Below are positions 47,307 to 55,710 of a DNA stretch of 64,000 bases, piece after piece. Both the position numbers and the translations under genes were made by a program. Source of the DNA: Amycolatopsis sulphurea (GTDB taxonomy: Bacteria > Actinomycetota > Actinomycetes > Mycobacteriales > Pseudonocardiaceae); the NCBI RefSeq assembly GCF_002564045.1, contig NZ_PDJK01000001.1:1-64000 (forward strand), read 5' to 3'. Below the pieces are notes generated by a model that was not told the DNA's origin, did not search any database, and saw only the letters and a list, made by a program, of their open reading frames with translations. Numbering within the stretch: the first letter of the stretch is position 1; every line of letters begins with the position of its first letter.

Positions 47307-47963
47307 TCAGTAGCCGAGGGCGGAGCGGATCTCCGGTTCCACGTCCGAGGTCGCCACGAACAGCAGTTCGTCGCCGGGCTCCAGCGGGTCCTCCGGCTGG
47401 GGCACGATGACCCGGTCCCCGCGCAGAATGGTGACCAGCGCCGCGTCCCGCGGCAGGGCCAGCTCGCTCACCGGACGCCCGGCCAGCGGCGTCTCCGCGG
47501 GCAGGGTCAGCTCCACCAGGTTCGCCTGGCTCTGGCGGAAGGTCATCAGCCGCACCAGATCGCCGACGCTCACCGCCTCCTCGACCATCGCGGCGAGCAT
47601 CCGCGGGGTGGACACCGCCACGTCCACGCCCCAGGCGTCGGTGAACAGCCACTCGTTGCCGGGGCTGTTCACCCGCGCCACCACCCGGCGGACCGCGAAC
47701 TCGGTCTTCGCCAGCAGGGACACCACGAGGTTGGCCTTGTCGTCCCCGGTCGCGGCGATCACCACGTCGCACTGCTCGATCCCGGACTCCTCCAGGATGG
47801 AGACCTCGCAGGCGTCGCCGAGCACCCAGTCGGCCTGGGGCACCGACTCCGGTTCGAACTGACCGGCCTCCCGTTCGATCAGCATCACCTGGTGATTGCC
47901 GTCGATCAGCTCGGTGGCGATGGACTGCCCGACGGCGCCCGCGCCGGCGATCGCGACCCGCAT
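47307..47963 (-). CDS. TrkA-type potassium uptake regulator (CeoB-like)
   Basis: 218 residues. RCK/TrkA_N domain: MRVAIAGAGAVGQSIATELIDGNHQVMLIEREAGQ (Rossmann G-A-G-A-V-G), CDVVIAATGDDKANLVVSLLAKTEFAVRRVVARVNSPGNEWLF, followed by a TrkA_C domain FRQSQANLVELTLPAETPLAGRPVSELALPRDAALVTILRGDRVIVPQPEDPLEPGDELLFVAT. ATG 47963 is shared with the stop of its upstream neighbour (TGATG). The pair probably forms a ligand-gated ring controlling K+ uptake; no Trk channel gene is in the window. Confidence 0.88.
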   Translation of the reverse strand: MRVAIAGAGAVGQSIATELIDGNHQVMLIEREAGQFEPESVPQADWVLGDACEVSILEESGIEQCDVVIAATGDDKANLVVSLLAKTEFAVRRVVARVNSPGNEWLFTDAWGVDVAVSTPRMLAAMVEEAVSVGDLVRLMTFRQSQANLVELTLPAETPLAGRPVSELALPRDAALVTILRGDRVIVPQPEDPLEPGDELLFVATSDVEPEIRSALGY

Positions 47964-48628
47964 CAGTTCTCCTCCTCCGGGGCCCGCGCGGCCACGCTCG
48001 TCACATCGCCGACGGTGCCCGATCGCGCCGCCACCCAGACCACGTCGTCGGCCTGCACCACGGTCTTGCCGTCCGGCAGCACGCCGGTGCCGAAGCGCAT
48101 GATGAACGCCACCCGGGCACCGGTCGCCTCCTGCAGCGAATGCACGCTCTGGCCCACCCAGCCCTCGTGCAGCGGCAGCTGCAGCAGCGCCACGTTGCCG
48201 GAGGGATCGCGCCAGGCCGAGGCCACGCCGTCGGGCAGCAGGGTGCGCAGGAACCGGTCGGTGGTCCACGGCACGGTGGCCACGGTCGGGATGCCGAGCC
48301 GCTCGTACACCGCGGCCCGTTTGTGGTCGTAGATCCGCGCGACCACATGCTCCACACCGAAGTTCTCGCGCGCCACCCGGGCGGAGATGATGTTGGAGTT
48401 GTCGCCGCTGGACACCGCGGCGAACGCGCCGGCCCGTTCGATGCCGGCCTGGATGAGCACCTGCCGGTCGAACCCGATCCCGACCACCTGCTCGCCGTGG
48501 AAGTCGCTGCCCAGCCTGCGGAAGGCCTGCTGGTTCTTGTCGATGATGGCCACGTCGTGGCCGAGCCGCTCCAGCGCCGCGGCCAGGGAAGCGCCGACCC
48601 GGCCGCATCCCATGATCACCACGTGCAC
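47963..48628 (-). CDS. TrkA-type potassium uptake regulator (CeoC-like)
   Basis: 221 residues. MHVVIMGCGRVGASLAAALERLGHDVAIIDKNQQAFRRL (Rossmann motif) with FAAVSSGDNSNIISARVARENFGVEHVVARIYDHKRAAVYERLGIPTVATV, then a TrkA_C domain ending VQADDVVWVAARSG. Diverged tandem paralog of the next gene; they overlap by a TGATG junction. Recalled Rv2692/Rv2691 pair, with NAD(H)-binding expected. Confidence 0.88.
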   Translation of the reverse strand: MHVVIMGCGRVGASLAAALERLGHDVAIIDKNQQAFRRLGSDFHGEQVVGIGFDRQVLIQAGIERAGAFAAVSSGDNSNIISARVARENFGVEHVVARIYDHKRAAVYERLGIPTVATVPWTTDRFLRTLLPDGVASAWRDPSGNVALLQLPLHEGWVGQSVHSLQEATGARVAFIMRFGTGVLPDGKTVVQADDVVWVAARSGTVGDVTSVAARAPEEEN

Positions 48629-48782
48629 GCTCAGCCTCCTTGCGGGGTATGGATGACCCGCGGTTCCGGGTACCCTCTGACACCAGCGCCGAACCTACCC
48701 TGCCCGGGGCCGGGCGGGTCCACCGTCCTCCCCTCCGCCGCCCTGAAATCGGCAGGCGCCGCTCCGCTGTAGATTCCTGACT

Positions 48783-50861
48783 GTGTCGAAGTTCCCGACT
48801 GTGCTGAAGCGGCTGGTCCTCGGGCGCCCGTTCCGCAGCGACCGGCTGGCCCACACCCTGCTGCCGAAGCGCATCGCCCTGCCGATCTTCGCCTCCGACG
48901 CGCTGTCCAGCGTGGCGTACGCGCCGGAGGAGATCTTCCTGACCCTGAGCTTCGCCGGCCTGTCCGCGTACGCGTTCGCGCCGTGGATCGGGGTGGCCGT
49001 CGCGCTGGTGATGCTGACGGTCGTCGCCTCCTACCGGCAGAACGTGCACGCCTATCCGAGCGGGGGCGGTGACTACGAAGTCGCCGGGACCAACCTGGGC
49101 GGCAGGTTCGGCCTGACCGTGGCGAGCGCGCTGCTGGTGGACTACGTGCTCACGGTCGCGGTGTCGACCTCCTCCGGGGTGGCCAACATCGGCTCGGCGA
49201 TTCCCTGGGTGGCCGAGCACAAGGTGCTCGCGGCGGTGGTGATCGTCGCGGTGCTCAGCGCGCTGAATCTGCGCGGAGTACGCGAATCGGGCAAAGCGTT
49301 CGCGATTCCCACCTACGGGTTCATCCTGGGCATCCTGGTGATGGTGGCCTGGGGTCTGGTGGAGGCGGCCACCGGCACCGAGATGCGGGCCGAGAGCGCG
49401 GGCTTCCAGCTGCACTCGGAGGGCGACTGGACCGGGTTCGCGTTCGTCTTCCTGATCCTGCGCGCGTTCTCCTCCGGCGCCGCCGCGCTGACCGGGGTCG
49501 AGGCGATCAGCAACGGCGTGCCCGCCTTCCGCAAGCCGAAATCCAAGAACGCGGCCACCACGCTGCTGCTGATGGGTGTGCTCGCGGTGACCATGCTGGT
49601 CGGCATCATCACCCTCGCGGTGATCACCCGGGTGAACTTCGCGGACAACCCGGCGCAGCAGCTGCAGGGCGCGCCCGCCGGGTACGAGCAGAAGACCATC
49701 GTGGCGCAGATCGCGCACGCGGTGTTCGCGGACTTCCCGCCCGCGTTCTACTACATCTCCTTCTCCACCGGCATCATCCTGCTGCTGGCCGCGAACACCG
49801 CGTTCAACGGGTTCCCGGTGCTCGGCTCGATCCTCGCCCAGGACCGGTACCTGCCGCGGCAGCTGCACACCCGCGGGGACCGGCTGGCCTTCTCCAACGG
49901 CATCCTGTTCCTGGCGGTGTTCGCGCTGGTGCTGATCATCGCCTTCGACGCCGAGGTGACCCGGCTGATCCAGCTCTACATCGTGGGTGTGTTCGTGTCC
50001 TTCACGGTGAGCCAGACGGGCATGCTCCGGCACTGGAACCGGTTGCTGGCCCGGGAGACCGACCCCGCCGTGCGGCGGCGGATGCGCCGCTCGCAGACGG
50101 TGAACGCGATCGGCCTGACCATGACCGGCACCGTGCTGGTGATCGTGCTGATCACCAAGTTCCTGCTCGGCGCGTGGATCGCGATCGCCGCGATGGTGGC
50201 GATCTTCGTGCTGATGACCGCGATCCGCAAGCACTACGACCGGGTGGCCGAGGAGCTCAAGGAACTCGACGACACCCCGACCGTGCTGCCCTCGCGCAAT
50301 CATGCGATCGTGCTGGTGTCCAAGTTGCACCGGCCGACGCTGCGGGCGCTGGCCTACGCCAAGGCGATGCGCCCGGACGTGCTCGAAGCGGTCACCGTGA
50401 ACGTGGACGACGCGGACACCCGGCGGCTCACCCAGGAATGGGAGGAGCACAAGTTCAAGGTGCCGCTCAAGGTGGTCGAGTCGCCGTACCGGGAGATCAC
50501 GAAACCGGTGCTGGAGTACGTGAAGCGGGTCCGCGGCGCGAACCCGCGCGACGTGGTCACGGTGTTCATCCCGGAGTACGTGGTCGGGCACTGGTGGGAG
50601 CAGGTGCTGCACAACCAGAGTGCGTTGCGGCTCAAGGGCCGGCTGCTGTTCCAGCCCAGCGTGGTGGTGGCCAGCGTGCCGTGGCAGCTGGAGTCCTCGG
50701 CGAAGGCCGTGGCCCGCGCGCGGCGAACGCGGCCGGCCGCCGGTGACGTGCGCCGCGGGTTCGGGCCGGGCGGCCCGAACCCGCCCGCGGGATCGAACGC
50801 TGCGGGATCGAACAAGGGCGGAACCCCCTCCGCCGGAACCGACAAAGAAAGCACGGAATGA
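48783..50861 (+). CDS. APC-family amino acid permease with C-terminal soluble domain
   Basis: 692 residues. GTG 48783 lies 7 nt after TAGATT (48770-48775), a leaderless geometry. Twelve or so membrane helices of the APC superfamily from LPIFASDALSSVAYAPEEIFLTLSFAGLSAYAF, with VASALLVDYVLTVAVSTSSGVANIGSAIPW, to the last helix. A ~150-residue cytosolic C-terminus (LPSRNHAIVLVSKLHRPTLRALAYAKAM, VTVFIPEYVVGHWWEQVLHNQSALRLKGRLLF) resembles KUP/BASP-like regulatory domains. Substrate unknown. The 3' end overlaps the methyltransferase ATG. Confidence 0.86.
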   Translation: MSKFPTVLKRLVLGRPFRSDRLAHTLLPKRIALPIFASDALSSVAYAPEEIFLTLSFAGLSAYAFAPWIGVAVALVMLTVVASYRQNVHAYPSGGGDYEVAGTNLGGRFGLTVASALLVDYVLTVAVSTSSGVANIGSAIPWVAEHKVLAAVVIVAVLSALNLRGVRESGKAFAIPTYGFILGILVMVAWGLVEAATGTEMRAESAGFQLHSEGDWTGFAFVFLILRAFSSGAAALTGVEAISNGVPAFRKPKSKNAATTLLLMGVLAVTMLVGIITLAVITRVNFADNPAQQLQGAPAGYEQKTIVAQIAHAVFADFPPAFYYISFSTGIILLLAANTAFNGFPVLGSILAQDRYLPRQLHTRGDRLAFSNGILFLAVFALVLIIAFDAEVTRLIQLYIVGVFVSFTVSQTGMLRHWNRLLARETDPAVRRRMRRSQTVNAIGLTMTGTVLVIVLITKFLLGAWIAIAAMVAIFVLMTAIRKHYDRVAEELKELDDTPTVLPSRNHAIVLVSKLHRPTLRALAYAKAMRPDVLEAVTVNVDDADTRRLTQEWEEHKFKVPLKVVESPYREITKPVLEYVKRVRGANPRDVVTVFIPEYVVGHWWEQVLHNQSALRLKGRLLFQPSVVVASVPWQLESSAKAVARARRTRPAAGDVRRGFGPGGPNPPAGSNAAGSNKGGTPSAGTDKESTE

Positions 50862-52048
50862 GCGAGAACTGGCTGGGCCGGACTCTGGAGCTGGAGATCG
50901 GCCCGGTGGCGCACGGCGGGCACTGTGTGTCCCGAGTGGACGGACGGGTGGTGTTCGTCCGGCACGGGCTGCCCGGTGAACGCGTGCGGGCGGAGGTGAC
51001 CGAGGACAAGGGCGGTGCGTTCTGCCGGGCTGACGCGCTCGAGGTCCTCACGGCGTCGGCGCATCGGGTCACCCCGCCCTGCCCGCTGGCCGCGCCGGGT
51101 GGATGCGGTGGCTGCGATTGGCAGCACGCGGATCCGGGCTACCAGCGGGAACTGAAGGCGGCCGTGGTGGCCGAGCAGCTGCAGCGGCTGGCCGGCATCT
51201 CCCGCGAAGTGGTCGTGGAACCGCTGGACGGCGGCCCGCTCGGCTGGCGTACGCGGGTGCGGCTGGTGGCCGGGCGAGATGGTCGCGCAGGCTTGCGCGC
51301 GCACCACAGTCATCGCGTGATTCCGTTGGACGACTGCCCGATCACGGTGCCGGGCGCGCTGGCGCAGCCGCTGTCGAAGCGATGGAAGCCGGGTACGGAG
51401 CTGGAAGTGACCAGCGACGGCGACAGCCGGGTCCACGTGCGCGAACTGTCCACAGTGCACGGACGTACCCGTGGCCGTCAATTGTCCGGTGGCGAGGCCG
51501 TACAGCATGCCGCGGATCGCGACTGGCGGTTGGACGCCCACGGCTTTTGGCAGGGGCACCCGCTCGCCGCCGACACCTTCGCGCGGCTGGTCGCGAAGTG
51601 GGCCGAGGTGCCGCAAGGCGGGGTGGCGTGGGATCTCTACGCCGGTGTCGGCCTGTTCGCCTCGGTGCTCGCCGAGCAGGCCGGGCCGGAAGGCCTTGTG
51701 TACGCGGTGGAATCGGGTCGCCGCGCGGTGTCCGACGGCGAGCGGAACCTCGCCGATCTGCCGCAGGTGCGGTGGCAGGCCGGTCGCGTGGAACACGTGC
51801 TCGCGGACGCTCCGAAGCCGGTCGACGTGGTCGTGCTCGATCCGCCGCGCAGGGGCGCCGGCCGTGCGGTCGCGGACGCGGTGGCCGAGGGCGAGCCGGA
51901 CCGGATCGTGTACGTGGCCTGTGATCCGGCCGCGCTCGCCCGGGATGTGGCGTACTTCGCCGAGCACGGCTACTCGCTCACCGAGCTGCGCGCCTTCGAC
52001 GCGTTCCCGATGACGCATCACGTGGAATGCGTGGCGCTGCTGCAATAG
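50858..52048 (+). CDS. TRAM-domain RNA (uracil) methyltransferase
   Basis: 396 residues, ATG 50858 overlapping the permease TGA. TRAM domain at residues 1-60 (LELEIGPVAHGGHCVSRVDGRVVFVRHGLPGERVRA), then CPLAAPGGCGGCDWQHADPGYQRELK, Cys residues typical of the RumA/RlmD [4Fe-4S] site, and SAM motif AWDLYAGVGLFASVLAEQAG, with catalytic YVACDPAALARDVAYF (C-D-P) and RAFDAFPMTHHVECVALL. Makes m5U in rRNA or tRNA; exact target not predictable. Recalled Rv2689c. Confidence 0.9.
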   Translation: MSENWLGRTLELEIGPVAHGGHCVSRVDGRVVFVRHGLPGERVRAEVTEDKGGAFCRADALEVLTASAHRVTPPCPLAAPGGCGGCDWQHADPGYQRELKAAVVAEQLQRLAGISREVVVEPLDGGPLGWRTRVRLVAGRDGRAGLRAHHSHRVIPLDDCPITVPGALAQPLSKRWKPGTELEVTSDGDSRVHVRELSTVHGRTRGRQLSGGEAVQHAADRDWRLDAHGFWQGHPLAADTFARLVAKWAEVPQGGVAWDLYAGVGLFASVLAEQAGPEGLVYAVESGRRAVSDGERNLADLPQVRWQAGRVEHVLADAPKPVDVVVLDPPRRGAGRAVADAVAEGEPDRIVYVACDPAALARDVAYFAEHGYSLTELRAFDAFPMTHHVECVALLQ

Positions 52049-52052
52049 CGCG

Positions 52053-53096
52053 TCAGCGGGCGAGTGCGGCGGCGAGCTTCGGTACGCACTCCTGCAGCCC
52101 GTACGGCACGCTCAGCGCGGTCGGGAAGGCGAGCGCGATCGCCGTGGTCATGTCCAGCGGCACGTACGCGCCGCGTTGCACGGCAGGGATGCGCTGGAAC
52201 AGCGGCTCGGCCTCCAGGCGCTTGCGGCTCTCCGGCGTGGCGTACGTCAGGACGAGCACGTCGGCGTCGAGCAGGTCGAGCCGTTCCGGGCTGATCTGCG
52301 AGCGGCCGGGGATCGAGGTCTGCGGCAGTGAGGTGACCTTCGGTGACAGCACGAGTCCCAGCTGTCCCAGGAACAGCGCGGACGAGTCCTGTGTGCTGCT
52401 GATGGTGGTGACCGTGCCGTCCGCGACCACCGGGCCGATGGTGAAGGTCCGGCCGGCGAACCCGGGATGGGCCTGTTTCGCCGCGGTGATCCGGTGTTCC
52501 ACGTCGGTGACGAGCCGTTCGGCGTCGGCGGACCGGCCGAGCGCGGCGCCGATCCGGCGGATGGTGACCTGCCAGGTGTCCTTGTTGTAGCCCTCCGCGG
52601 GCGAGATCGTGGGCGCGATTCCGCTGAGCGTCCGGTAATCGCGGGCCAGAGTCGACCGGTCGGTACCGAGGATGAGGTCCGGGCGCGCCGTGGCGATCCG
52701 CTCGAACGGCAACTCCACGTCGGCGAACAGCTCGGGCAGGCGGTCCCCGGCGCGCGCCTTGAGCCACGGCGAGAGCCCGCCCGGCAGGAACTTGCTCAGA
52801 TCCGGGGTGAGCAGGGGAGTCACCCCGAGCGCCACGGCCGCGTCGGTATCGCGGTACTGGCCCACCGAAACGACCCGCTCCGGCCGCCGCGGCACGGTCG
52901 CGGTGCCCTGCACTCCGCGCACGTCGACCGGGTAGCCCGGGCCGGCCTCGCCTTCGGGCGCGCCGGAGCGGCCGCTGCAGGCGGCGAGCGTGGCGGTGGC
53001 GGACAGCGCCGTCGCGGCCCGCAGGAAATCCCGCCGTCCGAGGCCTGTGCGGGGCAGCTGGGGACGGGCGGCGTCGGCGGATCTCCAAGCAGGCAT
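52053..53096 (-). CDS. Iron-siderophore ABC transporter substrate-binding lipoprotein
   Basis: 347 residues. Twin-arginine signal (GRRDFLRAATALSATATL) ending in lipobox LAAC, so Tat-exported and lipidated. Type III periplasmic-binding fold (PF01497 type): PERVVSVGQYRDTDAAVALGVTPLLT, FERIATARPDLILGTDRSTLARDYRTLSGIAPTI, and the C-terminal LDLLDADVLVLTYATPES. It captures Fe3+-siderophores outside the membrane. An IdeR-type iron box overlaps its promoter, so it should be expressed under low iron. No permease or ATPase is adjacent; it must use a system encoded elsewhere. Confidence 0.87.
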   Translation of the reverse strand: MPAWRSADAARPQLPRTGLGRRDFLRAATALSATATLAACSGRSGAPEGEAGPGYPVDVRGVQGTATVPRRPERVVSVGQYRDTDAAVALGVTPLLTPDLSKFLPGGLSPWLKARAGDRLPELFADVELPFERIATARPDLILGTDRSTLARDYRTLSGIAPTISPAEGYNKDTWQVTIRRIGAALGRSADAERLVTDVEHRITAAKQAHPGFAGRTFTIGPVVADGTVTTISSTQDSSALFLGQLGLVLSPKVTSLPQTSIPGRSQISPERLDLLDADVLVLTYATPESRKRLEAEPLFQRIPAVQRGAYVPLDMTTAIALAFPTALSVPYGLQECVPKLAAALAR

Positions 53097-53105
53097 GCGC
53101 GGATA

Positions 53106-53124
53106 TTAGGTAAGGTTTGCCTGA
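53106..53124. promoter_or_regulatory. IdeR/DmdR iron box
   Basis: TTAGGTAAGGTTTGCCTGA against the consensus TTAGGTTAGGCTAACCTAA: 14 of 19 positions match, including both half-site cores. It ends 10 nt from the siderophore-binding protein start, covering the probable promoter. Confidence 0.8.
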
Positions 53125-53205
53125 CTTGCAACCCTTGGGAGTGTGCCCGGTGTGACCGTGCTCATAAAATGAGCCGGTGAGAACCCTGCCTCAGGGGCAC
53201 ACTGG

Positions 53206-53372
53206 CCAGGGTTCCGGCAAAGTTGTGTCGGGGACCCGGCAGTGGGCGATGCGGAGGTGTGTGCGACCACCTCGTGGCGTGCGCCGGACCGGTTTCGGGT
53301 CCGTGAAGGGGCCCTTCACGGACTCAGAGTCTGTGAAGGGCCCCTTCACGGACCTCCACACCGACTTTGCCG
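53206..53372. mobile_element. MITE-like element with palindromic repeat (right end worn)
   Basis: Left end CCAGGGTTCCGGCAAAG (53206), internal sequence as at 19.5 kb (GACCCGGCAGTGGGCGATGC, ACCACCTCGTGGCGTGCGCC), arms at 53303-53319 and 53333-53349, right end CACACCGACTTTGCCG (53357-53372), after which the terminal repeat is interrupted. A truncated peptidase-like gene starts directly at this edge. Confidence 0.83.
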
Positions 53373-53373
53373 T

Positions 53374-53680
53374 GCGCGCAGCCGGCTCCTTCCTGGCCGG
53401 GAGCGCCGGCACGAGTGCCGAATGCGCCTCGGTGACCGTGCCGGTCGACTACCAGCCGGGCCGGAGCGAGCTGCAGCTCGTCGGGCACCAGTCCGAATCC
53501 GTGACCCCTTATTCCGGGACGACGGAAATGCAGCGGCGCATGGGCGGATCGCTGCTGACGGTGAAGGACGACAGGCACGGCTCGCTGGTGAAACTGCCGT
53601 ATGCGAGCGAAGTGGTCCGATTCTCCGAAGCCGGGCAACCGGGACCGGCAGCTGCGCCGGTCCCGGAGCCGCGGCCGTGA
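53374..53680 (+). pseudogene. Tripeptidyl aminopeptidase-like (TAP) gene with internal deletion
   Basis: An N-terminal fragment AGSFLAGSAGTSAECASVTV(PVDYQPG), like the start of secreted SlpD/TAP-family alpha/beta hydrolases, is joined directly to a C-terminal TAP-domain fragment LQLVGHQSESVTPYSGTTEMQRRMGG, LLTVKDDRHGSLV and VVRFSEAG. The catalytic core (Ser and Asp regions) is missing; the D-x-R-H-G His segment remains. About 100 of an expected ~500 codons survive. The signal peptide was probably lost at the upstream MITE edge. Confidence 0.7.
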
Positions 53681-53735
53681 CCCTCGGTCCGGCTGACCGG
53701 CTTCGCTGAGGAGACCGTCCTGCCCAGGGGCAGGA

Positions 53736-55271
53736 CTACCGGGAAACCTCTTCCGGCCCGCCCGCGACCGGGGCGGCGTGGTCGGCCAGCACCCCGATCC
53801 GGTGCCGTTGCACGAACCAGTAGTAGGCGAAGCCTCCGGCCGCGAACACGCCCACGAACAGCACCGAGATCCATTGCAGATACCAGTGATACGGCGGGGA
53901 CGCGTTGTAGATCTCGTTGCGCGGCCAGGCCAGGTCGATCGTCATCGCGCCGCCCCAGAGCACGGCGAGCACGTTCGCCGGCAGGCCCCAGCGGCCGAGG
54001 GAGAACCGGCCCGCCGGGGCGTCCTTGCGTGGCCAGCCGCCGCGTAGTCTGCGGACCAGCATGGGCACCGTCACCAGCAGGTAGGACAGGTAGATCAGGA
54101 TGATCGCCAGGCTGGTCACGGCGGAGAAGATCTGCGTCGAATCGATGTTGACCAGCAGCAGCGCGATCGCGAGCACGCCGATCACGATCGCGGGCAGCAC
54201 CGGGGCGCCGGTCTTCTTGTTGACCCGGGCCAGTTTCGAGCCGCCGGGCAGCGCGTTGTCCCGTGCCATCGCGAAGGCGATCCGGATCGCGGCGGTGTGC
54301 ACCGCCAGCACGCACACGGTGATCGCGATGAACACCACGAACAGGAACATCCGGCCGACCGCCGGACCCAGCGCGTCGGTGAGCACGTATTGGAGGCCGA
54401 CGGTGCCGAGTTCGGGTGCGTGGATGTCGCCGACCGCCATCAGCGCGAACAGGATGATCAGCCCGCCCAGCAGGAACGAGGCGATCAGCGCGCGCATGAT
54501 CGCCTTCGGCGCGTTGCGGTGCGGATTCAGCGATTCCTCGCCGAGCGACGCCGCGGTGTCGAAGCCGTACATCACGTACGAGGAGGCGATGCCCGCGATG
54601 AGGAACGCGCCGAGATAGCCGCCCGCGTGTCCGGCGCCGGTGCCGTTGGTCTCGGTCACCACGCCCGGCCCGCGCACGAAGTGGAAGGCCAGGAACACCA
54701 CCAGCAGCACCGCGAACAGCAGCTCCACGAACACCCCGGCGCTGTTGATGCGGGCCATCAGCTTGACGCCGAACGCGTTGACCAGCGTCGTGAACACGAT
54801 CAGCAGGGCGGCCAGCAGCACGCCGTTGGCCGCGTCGCTGGTGCCCGTGCCGTCGCCGATGAACTGGAAGAACGACGAGATCTGCGGCAGCGTGCGCTGG
54901 TACGCCAGCGCGGTCGCGGAGATCGAGACGATCGAGGCGAGCAGCATCATCCAGCCCGCCATCCAGGCCAGATGCGGGTTGCTGAGCTTCTTCGCCCAGT
55001 TGTAGACCGAGCCCGCCACCGGATACTGCGCGGCCAGTTCGGCGAAGCACAGCGCCACCATCAGCTGGCCGGCGAAGACCGCGGGCCAGGACCACCAGTA
55101 CGCCGGCCCGCCCTCGGAAAGACCGAGGTAGGACAGCTGGAAGACGCCGGTGAGCACCGAGATGTAGCTGATCCCGGCGGCGAAGGTGTGGAAGCCGCCG
55201 AGGGTTCTCCTGAGCTGGTTGGTGTAGCCGAACTCGTTCAGTTCACGGTCGCCGGAGTCGCTCAACGGCAC
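53736..55271 (-). CDS. APC-family amino acid permease
   Basis: 511 residues from GTG 55271 with GGAAGGAACC upstream; a longer frame upstream has no ribosome site. About 12 membrane helices of the amino-acid/GABA permease type: LRRTLGGFHTFAAGISYISVLTGVFQLSYLGLSEGGPAYWWSWPAVFAGQLMVALCFAELAAQYPVAGSVYNWAKKL at the start (G-x-V-Y-x-W motif), GIASSYVMYGFDTAASLGEESLNPHRNAPKAIMRAL in the middle. Substrate not determined. Located beside a broken peptidase gene and not in an operon with dxs. Confidence 0.87.
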   Translation of the reverse strand: MPLSDSGDRELNEFGYTNQLRRTLGGFHTFAAGISYISVLTGVFQLSYLGLSEGGPAYWWSWPAVFAGQLMVALCFAELAAQYPVAGSVYNWAKKLSNPHLAWMAGWMMLLASIVSISATALAYQRTLPQISSFFQFIGDGTGTSDAANGVLLAALLIVFTTLVNAFGVKLMARINSAGVFVELLFAVLLVVFLAFHFVRGPGVVTETNGTGAGHAGGYLGAFLIAGIASSYVMYGFDTAASLGEESLNPHRNAPKAIMRALIASFLLGGLIILFALMAVGDIHAPELGTVGLQYVLTDALGPAVGRMFLFVVFIAITVCVLAVHTAAIRIAFAMARDNALPGGSKLARVNKKTGAPVLPAIVIGVLAIALLLVNIDSTQIFSAVTSLAIILIYLSYLLVTVPMLVRRLRGGWPRKDAPAGRFSLGRWGLPANVLAVLWGGAMTIDLAWPRNEIYNASPPYHWYLQWISVLFVGVFAAGGFAYYWFVQRHRIGVLADHAAPVAGGPEEVSR

Positions 55272-55710
55272 GGTTCCTTCCGGTGGGGATCGGGGTTCGC
55301 GGGTTCCGGAGCGAGGCGCCCGGGGGTCCCCGGCAGGGAAGCCGGTGCTCCACGCCGTGCGGCCGGTTCGCCGCGGGCCGGGCGGCCGCGCGGACCAGAG
55401 CGGCCTCCGCCGGACGGCGGGTCTCGCTTCGCCCGCCTGCGCGCGCATCCACCCGTTCGCCGTCGATGGGCACCTCCACCATGGGATCCTCTCGTACCGG
55501 GTGATCGAAGGGGAGTATTTCGGCGACGCGGGGTGACCGCGCGCTGGCCGGGCGAGGCCACAATTCGCCTGGTCGTGCAGTTGCTCTCACGTGGGACGGT
55601 GTGACTCGCGCCGCCGTGGGCGTGGCGGCGCTGGCGGGCGTCCGTAGACTGGCCCGAACCGGCGGACGAAGCGGACAGCGAGCGGGAACGGACGAGGTGG
55701 AGCTGTGACG
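55272..55710. other. Divergent promoter region of the APC permease and dxs
   Basis: No gene recognised in 439 nt. TAGACT at 55651-55656 is a plausible dxs -10 about 55 nt before the start codon. Long frames here are shadows. Confidence 0.5.

Noticed and set aside
47307-50612. Single 1,101-codon minus-strand protein
   Set aside because: Only its last 218 codons are real (TrkA-type); the upstream part is antisense to a permease and overlaps the second TrkA gene.
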